Shown here: piece by piece, positions 5,710 through 10,934 of the stretch
Layout: the number at the start of each line of letters is the position of its first letter
Position numbering within the stretch: position 1 is the stretch's first letter
NCBI GenBank assembly: GCA_012719335.1
Contig: JAAYAO010000061.1
Location: 1 to 10,934 of the forward strand
Source: Propionibacterium sp.
Lineage (GTDB): Bacteria; Actinomycetota; Actinomycetes; Propionibacteriales; Propionibacteriaceae
Direction: 5' to 3'
DNA length: 10,934 nt
Program-made: the position numbers and the translations under genes
The notes under the pieces: model-generated
The model's database searches: none
Told to the model about the DNA's origin: nothing
The model's input: only the letters and a program-made list of their open reading frames with translations

Positions 5710-6422
5710 CCCTGCACCAACTTTTCGATCAGCTGGGCGTCCAACCGGACGTCCAGCTTTTCGAGCTTGCCCTGATCCACCGCTCCTGGGCGTACGAGAA
5801 CGGGCAGGTTCCCACCAACGAGCGCCTCGAATTCCTGGGTGATTCGGTGCTGCAACTGGTCGTCACCGACCACCTCTACCGGGCTCATCCCGATCTGCCC
5901 GAGGGGAAACTGTCCAAGCTGCGCATCGCGGTGGTCAACGCCCACGCCCTGGCCGGGGTGGCCCGCAGCCTCGATCTGGGCCCGATGATCAAGCTCGGCC
6001 GCGGCGAGGTCGCCACCGGCGGCCACGACAAGGACTCGATCCTGGCCGACACCACCGAGGCGGTGATCGGCGCGGTCTACCTGACCGGCGGGTACCCGGC
6101 CGCCGAGAAACTGATCCGGCACCTGTTCGTGCCCCTGCTGGACGCCGCCCTGGCCGACGGGGTGGGTCTGGATCACAAGACCGCCCTGCAGGAACTCGCC
6201 GCCGAACGAGGCGTGCCGATCGCCTACGAGGTCACCGGCACCGGCCCCGACCACGCCCGCGAGTTCACCGCCCATGTGCTGGTCGGTGAGCAGCGTTTCG
6301 GCCCCGGCACCGGCACCACCAAACGGCAGGCCGAGCAGATCGCCGCCCGGCTCGCGGTGACCGACCTGAACGCCGGCACCACCACCGACCCGGCCCCGGT
6401 GCCCGGCCCCGCGGATGACTGA
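5706..6422 (+). CDS. rnc: Ribonuclease III
   Basis: RNase III cuts double-stranded RNA, notably the stems of the rRNA precursor. The RNase III domain begins [28 protein letters not shown], with the signature [16 protein letters not shown] (38-53 from this start) and [12 protein letters not shown]. Catalytic acids E39, D46, D115 and E118 match E. coli E38, D45, D114 and E117. A double-stranded RNA-binding domain follows ([14 protein letters not shown] ... [12 protein letters not shown]), then a Pro/Ala/Thr-rich tail. The start is uncertain: no ATG, GTG or TTG exists where the protein should begin. CTG at 5706, overlapping the rpmF stop as CTGA, gives a normal length of 238 residues; in-frame GTGs at 5649 or 5658 inside rpmF are alternatives, without ribosome-binding sites. 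Translation is probably coupled to rpmF. Confidence 0.93.
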   Translation: MTLHQLFDQLGVQPDVQLFELALIHRSWAYENGQVPTNERLEFLGDSVLQLVVTDHLYRAHPDLPEGKLSKLRIAVVNAHALAGVARSLDLGPMIKLGRGEVATGGHDKDSILADTTEAVIGAVYLTGGYPAAEKLIRHLFVPLLDAALADGVGLDHKTALQELAAERGVPIAYEVTGTGPDHAREFTAHVLVGEQRFGPGTGTTKRQAEQIAARLAVTDLNAGTTTDPAPVPGPADD

Positions 6423-6425
6423 ACG

Positions 6426-7292
6426 ATGCCCGAACTGCCCGAGGTCGAGGTCGTCCGCCGTGGCCTGGCGACCCATCTCACCGGCCGCACCATCGACGAG
6501 GTCGAGGTCCTGCACCCACGACCGGTGCGTCGCCACCTCGCCGGGCCGGAGGACTTCGCCGCCCGGCTGACCGGCTTGACGGTCGCCGAACCCCGCCGCC
6601 GCGGCAAGTACCTGTGGTGGCCGCTGTCCAACGACGATGCGCTGATCGCGCATCTGGGCATGAGCGGGCAGTTCCGCGTCGACGCGATCGGCGCCCCCGA
6701 TCAACGACACCTGCGGGTGCGGTTCCGGTTCACCGACGGCGGCCCCGAGGTGCGGTTCATCGACCAGCGGATGTTCGGTGGTCTGGCGATCTCCGACGAC
6801 GGGGCCGAGCTGCCCGGCGAGATCGCCCACATCGCCCCCGACCCCTTCGACCCCGGCTACGACCCGGCCGCGATCGTCCGCCGGCTGCGCACCCGACGCA
6901 GCGGCATCAAGCGGTCACTGCTCGATCAGACCGTGGTGTCGGGCATCGGCAATATTTACGCCGACGAGGCCCTGTGGCGGGCCCGGGTGCACCCCGAAAC
7001 CCCGACCGATGCGATGTCCCCGGCCCGGATCCGCCGGGTGCTGGACGCCGCGGTCGAGGTGATGGCCGAGGCACTCGACCAGGGCGGCACGTCCTTCGAC
7101 GCGCTGTATGTCAACATCAACGGCGAATCCGGCTATTTTGCCCGCTCGTTGAACGCCTACGGACGAGCCAACCGCGCCTGCCACCGCTGCGGTCGGCCGA
7201 TCGTGCGCGAGCAGTTCATGAACCGCTCCTCCTTCCGCTGCCCGACCTGCCAACCGCGGCCTCGGCTTGGCACTAGGCTGGCGCAATCGTGA
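6426..7292 (+). CDS. mutM: Formamidopyrimidine-DNA glycosylase (Fpg/MutM)
   Basis: Bifunctional base-excision repair enzyme that removes 8-oxoguanine and other oxidised purines and nicks the abasic site. The 288-residue protein starts [14 protein letters not shown], supplying the catalytic N-terminal proline and the following glutamate once Met is removed; K61 in RRRGKYL corresponds to the catalytic lysine. It has the helix-two-turn-helix part [14 protein letters not shown] and a zinc finger C252-x2-C255-x16-C272-x2-C275, with NRSSF matching the conserved finger arginine. All catalytic residues are present. The ATG lies three bases after the rnc stop without a clear ribosome-binding site, so translation is probably coupled. 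The 3' end overlaps the gtrA-like gene by four bases (GTGA). Confidence 0.97.
   Translation: MPELPEVEVVRRGLATHLTGRTIDEVEVLHPRPVRRHLAGPEDFAARLTGLTVAEPRRRGKYLWWPLSNDDALIAHLGMSGQFRVDAIGAPDQRHLRVRFRFTDGGPEVRFIDQRMFGGLAISDDGAELPGEIAHIAPDPFDPGYDPAAIVRRLRTRRSGIKRSLLDQTVVSGIGNIYADEALWRARVHPETPTDAMSPARIRRVLDAAVEVMAEALDQGGTSFDALYVNINGESGYFARSLNAYGRANRACHRCGRPIVREQFMNRSSFRCPTCQPRPRLGTRLAQS
7274..7279 (+). promoter_or_regulatory. Possible -10 box upstream of the gtrA-like gene
   Basis: TAGGCT near the end of mutM lies nine bases before the GTG of the next gene, the layout of a leaderless start but slightly long. No matching -35 box is found at the right distance (TTGGCA is only a few bases away). Since the genes overlap, read-through from mutM is the simpler explanation; this is a weak candidate. 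Confidence 0.2.
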
Positions 7293-8188
7293 CCACCCAG
7301 CCCTCCCGTCCGCGCCCCCGTCTGTGGGTGCGCCACCGCCGCAGCCTGATTCAGTTTCTGAAATTCGGCACCGTCGGTGGCTCCGGCGTGCTGGTGAACA
7401 TGTTGGTCGCGATCATCTGCAACAAGCTGGGCCCCCTCGACACCGACCCGGCGCTGCCGATCGTGTTCACCGACTTCAACGTCCGCTGGTACCACGTGTA
7501 CGCGATGATCGCCTTCGTCGTGGCGAATCTGTGGAACTTCCAACTGAACCGCTGGTGGACCTTCCAATCCCACAAATCGGCGAGTTGGGTGAAGGAGTAC
7601 TTCCCCTTCGTCGCGGTCGGGCTGATGGGGCAGTTGGTCAGCTTCATCGTGCTCACCCTGCTGATGCACACCGGCTCCCCGATCCACCTGCCGCGGTCGT
7701 TCTTCGACGGCTCCACCGGCTTCCGCACCCCCTTCTACTGGGCCCAGTTGATCTCGGTGCTGGTCGCGGTGCCGGTGACCTTCCTGGTGAACAAGGTGTG
7801 GACCTTCAAGTCGGTGCGCGGGCATCGGGACGCGGACGTGGTTTCGACACGCCCCGTGAACGGGGCTGCTCAACCGACGTCCACCCGGGCATCGGTCGAA
7901 CCCGCCGCACCCGGAGCGCCGGTCGAGACCAGCGAAACCCTCCGAGCGTCGGTTGAGCTTGTCGAAACCAGCGAGGGTCCGCGGACGTTGGTTGAGCCTG
8001 TCGAGACTCCCCGAGGGTCGGTTGAGCCCGTCGAAACCAGCGAGGGTCCCCGGACGTTGGTTGAGCCGGTCGAGACTCCCGGAGCGTCGGTTGAGCCCGT
8101 CGAAACCAGCGAGGGCCCGCGCAGGTCGGTTGAGCCCGTCGAAACCAGTGCGGGTGACCCCGACCCGAACGACGGGACGGCCCGCTGA
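7289..8188 (+). CDS. GtrA-family membrane protein with a repeat-derived C-terminal tail
   Basis: GtrA-like proteins are small four-helix membrane proteins, thought to help move polyprenyl-linked sugars across the membrane in polysaccharide or teichoic acid modification; the substrate here is unknown. Residues 1-178 form the domain: a basic N-terminus, membrane segments near 22-46, 68-87, 104-126 and 150-170, and the paired motifs NRWWTF (87-92) and NKVWTF (168-173) at ends of helices 2 and 4. Family members normally end soon after. Here about 120 further residues follow, hydrophilic and low-complexity, containing six copies of VE(P/L)VET at 222, 235, 245, 258, 268 and 281. This tail is encoded by an interspersed DNA repeat, not an evident domain. 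The GTG start overlaps the mutM stop by four bases, and the stop overlaps the smc ATG by one (TGATG). A GtrA gene at this position is not part of the usual conserved order. Confidence 0.88.
   Translation: MTTQPSRPRPRLWVRHRRSLIQFLKFGTVGGSGVLVNMLVAIICNKLGPLDTDPALPIVFTDFNVRWYHVYAMIAFVVANLWNFQLNRWWTFQSHKSASWVKEYFPFVAVGLMGQLVSFIVLTLLMHTGSPIHLPRSFFDGSTGFRTPFYWAQLISVLVAVPVTFLVNKVWTFKSVRGHRDADVVSTRPVNGAAQPTSTRASVEPAAPGAPVETSETLRASVELVETSEGPRTLVEPVETPRGSVEPVETSEGPRTLVEPVETPGASVEPVETSEGPRRSVEPVETSAGDPDPNDGTAR
7840..7875 (-). repeat. Hairpin-type interspersed repeat inside the gtrA-like coding sequence, inverted orientation
   Basis: GGTTTCGAC (7840-7848), a six-base-pair stem GCCCCG/CGGGGC (7851-7856 and 7861-7866) and GCTCAACC (7868-7875). 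This is the same architecture as the elements after recG, in the orientation of the copy at 3206. It begins six codons after the [11 protein letters not shown] end of the membrane domain, so it marks the join between the ancestral gene and the added tail. It is translated as [13 protein letters not shown]. Confidence 0.8.
7912..8146 (+). repeat. Tandem array of the interspersed repeat core, alternating 39- and 30-base spacing, coding
   Basis: Six copies of GGTTGAGCCNGTCGAAACC or its GTCGAGACT variant start at 7951, 7990, 8020, 8059, 8089 and 8128, at spacings of 39, 30, 39, 30 and 39. A half copy (GCCGGTCGAGACC, ending 7930) fits one more 39-base step upstream. The higher-order unit is therefore 69 bases, about 2.5 times. 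The GAAACC form alternates with the GAGACT form except in the final copy, and spacers are also repeated (GCGAGGGTCC after the GAAACC copies). Every spacing is a multiple of three, so the array keeps the gtrA reading frame. It is not a CRISPR array: spacers are repetitive and too short. Confidence 0.93.
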
Positions 8189-10934
8189 TGTATCTCAAGC
8201 GGCTCACCCTGCGCGGTTTCAAGTCCTTCGCCTCGGCCACCACCCTCGACTTCGAGCCGGGCATCACCTGTGTGGTCGGCCCGAACGGGTCGGGCAAATC
8301 CAACGTGGTCGACGCCCTCAGTTGGGTGATGGGTGAACAGGGCGCCAAGACCCTGCGCGGCGGCAAGATGGAGGACGTCATCTTCGCCGGCACGTCCGGG
8401 CGGGCACCCCTGGGCCGGGCTGAGGTCGTCCTCACCATCGACAACTCCGACGGAGCCTTGCCGATCGAATACTCCGAGGTGACGATCTCGCGCACCATGT
8501 TCCGCAACGGCGGTTCGGAGTACGCGATCAACGGTGCCACCGCCCGCCTGCTCGATGTACAGGAGTTGCTCAGCGACTCCGGTATCGGCCGGGAGATGCA
8601 CGTGATCGTCGGGCAGGGACGGCTCGACTCGATTCTGCAGGCCACCCCCGAGGACCGCCGCGGATTCGTCGAGGAAGCCGCCGGCGTGCTGAAACACCGC
8701 AAGCGCAAGGAACGGGCGCTGCGCAAACTCGAATCCACCGAGGGCAACCTGCAACGGCTCAACGACCTGCTCGGGGAGATCCGCCGGCAACTCAAACCGC
8801 TGGGTCGGCAGGCCGAGGTGGCCCGCAAAGCCGCGGTGATCCAGGCCGAAGCCCGGGACGCCCGGGCTCGGCTGCTCGCCGACGACCTGGTCCAGGCCAC
8901 CCTCGCCCTGGAATCGGATCTGGCCGACGAGGCCGCCCGACAGGCCCACCGCGAAGCCCTCGAAGCACGCCTGAACCAGGCCCGGCGCACCGAATCCGAC
9001 GTCGAGGTCGACCTGGCCGCGGTCACCCCGAGACTCGCCGCCGCCCAGGAGCACTGGTACGCGCTGGCCGGGCTGCGCGAACGAGTCGCCTCCACCGCCT
9101 CGATCGCCGCCGAACGCGTCCGGCACGCCACCGAAGCCCAAGCCGCCGAAGAGGGACGCCGGCCGGGCCGCAACCCCGAAGACCTGGAACGGGAGGCCGC
9201 GGAGGTCCGCAAGGTGCGCGACGGGCTGCAGGCCGCGGTCGAAACCGCCCAACAGGGCTTGGCGGCCGCCACCGAGGCCCGCACCGAGGCCGAACAGGCC
9301 CACACCGCCGAGGACGAACGGGTGCGCAAACTGCTGCGCGCGGCGGCCGACCGGCGCGAGGGCTTGGCCACCCTGGCCGGCCGGGTGGACGCGATGCGCA
9401 GCCGGATCGCCGCCGCCGACGACGAGATCGAACGGTTGAACCGCGCCCGGGACGCCGCGATCGCCCGCCGGGACGAGGCCAACACCGAGTTCACCGGCAT
9501 CGAGTCGACCGTCGCCGGCCTGGACGCCGGCGAGGAGGGACTCGACGACGAACACGAACTCGCCGAAACGGCCCTGGCCGAGTTCGACGAGAAACTGACC
9601 GGGTTGCGCCGGTCCGAGGCCGAGGCCGAACGCGAGGTCGCCACCTGGCAGGCTCGCGCCGACGCGCTGCGGATGGGCCTGGAACGCAAGGACGGCGCCG
9701 CCGAGATCACCGCCCGCAAACTGACCGGAATCGGTGACCAACTCGCCGGCCACCTGCAGGTCGAGTCGGGGTGGGAGGCGGCGGTCGCCACCGCCCTGGG
9801 GCCGATCGCCGATGCCCTGGTGGCCGACGCCCCGGACGCGGCCGCCCGCGCCTTCGAGGTGTTGGCCGCCGAGGACCTGGGCCGTGCCGGCTTCGTCTTC
9901 CACGACGCCCCGACCCACCGTCCGGACCACCCCGCCCTGCCCTCGGGAGCCCGCTGGGCCGTCGACGTGGTCACCGCCGACGACCGACTGCGCGCCGCGG
10001 TCACCGCCGCCCTGGCCGACGTGGTGCTGGTCGCTGACGCGCAGGCCGCCCAACACGTCCTCACCGAGCACCCCCGGGCCCGCGTGGTGACGACGACCGG
10101 GGAGATGTTCACCACTTGGTTCGCCGCCGGGGGGTCAGGGGCCAAACCCAGCCTGATCGAGGTGCAGGCCGCCGTCGACGAGGCCGAGCAGAAACTCGAG
10201 GCGGCCGAGCACGAACTGCAACGACTCCGCTTCGCCGCCGCCGAGGCCGCCCACCAGCACGAGGCCGCCGCCGAGCGGGTCGAGGCGGTGCTGAGCCAAC
10301 TGCACGAATCCGACGCCCGGATGTCGGCGATCGCCGAACAGTTGGGGCGGTTGCGCTCCCAGGCCACCGCGGCCGGGGAGGAAGCCGAGCGGCTCGCCCA
10401 GAACCTGGCCGCCGCCGAAGCCGCCCGCAGCACCGACGAAACCACCCTCACCGAATTGAGCGAACGGCTGGCCGCGGCCGAAGCCGATGCCGAATCCTCC
10501 GAGGACGAACCCGACGCCGACCGGCGCGACGAACTCGCCGGGCTGGCCCGCGACGCCCGCTCGGCCGAGATGGACGCCCGGCTGGCCCTGCGCACCGCCG
10601 AGGAACGGCTGCGCGGCACCGAGGGACGCGCCGAAGCCCTCGACCGGGCCGCCCAGGCCGAACGCCGGGCCCGCGCCGATGCGGCACGCCGCAAGGAACG
10701 CCGCGCCAAGGAACAGGCCGCGGCCCAGGCCGTCCGGGCCGGTGCCCAGTGGTTGCTGGGTCGGGTGGATCTCGCCCGCGAACGGGCCACGCGGGAACGG
10801 TCCGAGGCCGAAGCCGCTCGGGCCCGGGCCGATCAACTCCTCGCCGAGGCGCGCGCCGAGGTGCGCCGGGTGCAGCAGGATCTGGCCGAGGTGCAGTTGG
10901 CCGATCACCGTGACGAACTGGCTCGCACCGAACA
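8188..10934 (+). CDS. smc: Chromosome segregation protein SMC, N-terminal 915 codons, cut by window edge
   Basis: SMC is the ATPase of the bacterial condensin complex (with ScpA and ScpB), which compacts and aligns replicated chromosomes. It starts [19 protein letters not shown], with Walker A GPNGSGKSN (31-39, Lys37), then GQGRLDSIL and EEAAGVLKHRKRK closing the N-terminal head. A long Ala/Glu/Arg-rich coiled coil runs from about residue 170 to 500. The hinge (about 511-660) begins GIGDQLAGHLQVESGW and ends GGSGAKPSLIEVQAAV. The returning coiled coil fills the rest; the C-terminal head with signature motif and Walker B lies beyond the window. The frame is continuous with no stop or shift. 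The ATG overlaps the gtrA stop (TGATG) and has only a weak GGGACGG upstream, so translation is probably coupled. Actinobacterial SMC is usually near 1,190 residues, so about three quarters is present. Confidence 0.97.
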   Translation, partial: MYLKRLTLRGFKSFASATTLDFEPGITCVVGPNGSGKSNVVDALSWVMGEQGAKTLRGGKMEDVIFAGTSGRAPLGRAEVVLTIDNSDGALPIEYSEVTISRTMFRNGGSEYAINGATARLLDVQELLSDSGIGREMHVIVGQGRLDSILQATPEDRRGFVEEAAGVLKHRKRKERALRKLESTEGNLQRLNDLLGEIRRQLKPLGRQAEVARKAAVIQAEARDARARLLADDLVQATLALESDLADEAARQAHREALEARLNQARRTESDVEVDLAAVTPRLAAAQEHWYALAGLRERVASTASIAAERVRHATEAQAAEEGRRPGRNPEDLEREAAEVRKVRDGLQAAVETAQQGLAAATEARTEAEQAHTAEDERVRKLLRAAADRREGLATLAGRVDAMRSRIAAADDEIERLNRARDAAIARRDEANTEFTGIESTVAGLDAGEEGLDDEHELAETALAEFDEKLTGLRRSEAEAEREVATWQARADALRMGLERKDGAAEITARKLTGIGDQLAGHLQVESGWEAAVATALGPIADALVADAPDAAARAFEVLAAEDLGRAGFVFHDAPTHRPDHPALPSGARWAVDVVTADDRLRAAVTAALADVVLVADAQAAQHVLTEHPRARVVTTTGEMFTTWFAAGGSGAKPSLIEVQAAVDEAEQKLEAAEHELQRLRFAAAEAAHQHEAAAERVEAVLSQLHESDARMSAIAEQLGRLRSQATAAGEEAERLAQNLAAAEAARSTDETTLTELSERLAAAEADAESSEDEPDADRRDELAGLARDARSAEMDARLALRTAEERLRGTEGRAEALDRAAQAERRARADAARRKERRAKEQAAAQAVRAGAQWLLGRVDLARERATRERSEAEAARARADQLLAEARAEVRRVQQDLAEVQLADHRDELARTE

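Noticed and set aside
7912..8146. Possible CRISPR array
   Set aside because: Repeats are 19 bases with 11- and 20-base spacers that are themselves repeated. No cas genes are present and the array is in frame within a gene.
7806..10790. Long minus-strand open frame (994 codons) opposite smc and the gtrA tail
   Set aside because: It is Ser/Arg/Ala-rich low complexity, as expected from reading GCC/GAG-rich smc codons backwards. The SMC protein on the plus strand has full family motifs.
1..10934. Previously undescribed defence, mobile or biosynthetic system
   Set aside because: All genes but the GtrA-like and PNPOx-like ones are conserved core genes in near-normal order. No integrase, transposase, toxin-antitoxin or nuclease module, tRNA gene or attachment site was seen.

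Overview
The window is a GC-rich chromosomal core region of an actinobacterium. Codon use strongly favours G or C at the third position. The L32, L28, RecG, YceD and SMC proteins look actinobacterial, and several genes have no Shine-Dalgarno sequence but a TANNNT box just before a GTG start. The short repeat GGTTGAGC..GTCGAAACC suggests Propionibacteriaceae or a close relative; this placement is tentative.

Left end, minus strand (1-609): the 5' part of uppS (undecaprenyl diphosphate synthase, running off the window and apparently frameshifted at its last bases), a rho-independent terminator, rpmB (ribosomal protein L28) and its promoter. recG (DNA branch-migration helicase) diverges from rpmB on the plus strand (675-2903).

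Middle: a 427-base gap (2904-3330) between the convergent recG and PNPOx-family genes is filled with hairpin-bearing repeats, three forward copies on a ~91-base period and then inverted copies. The PNPOx-like flavoprotein gene (minus) diverges from rsmD (16S rRNA methyltransferase), which overlaps coaD (coenzyme A synthesis).

Right half (about 4880 to the end): one probable operon, yceD - rpmF - rnc - mutM - gtrA-like - smc, with a promoter before yceD and very tight junctions from rpmF onward (overlaps of 4, 4 and 1 bases, one gap of 3). It combines ribosome assembly, RNA processing, DNA repair and chromosome organisation. The GtrA-family membrane protein gene between mutM and smc looks like an accessory insertion.

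Most notable observation: the last ~120 codons of the gtrA-like gene are built from the same interspersed repeat that fills the recG intergenic gap. Six copies alternate at 39- and 30-base spacing, all multiples of three, encoding a (V-E-P-V-E-T)-type tail that ends exactly at the smc start codon. Other points worth checking are a missing canonical start codon for rnc and the candidate leaderless starts of uppS, recG and rsmD. I found no mobile element genes, tRNA, CRISPR array or defence system.
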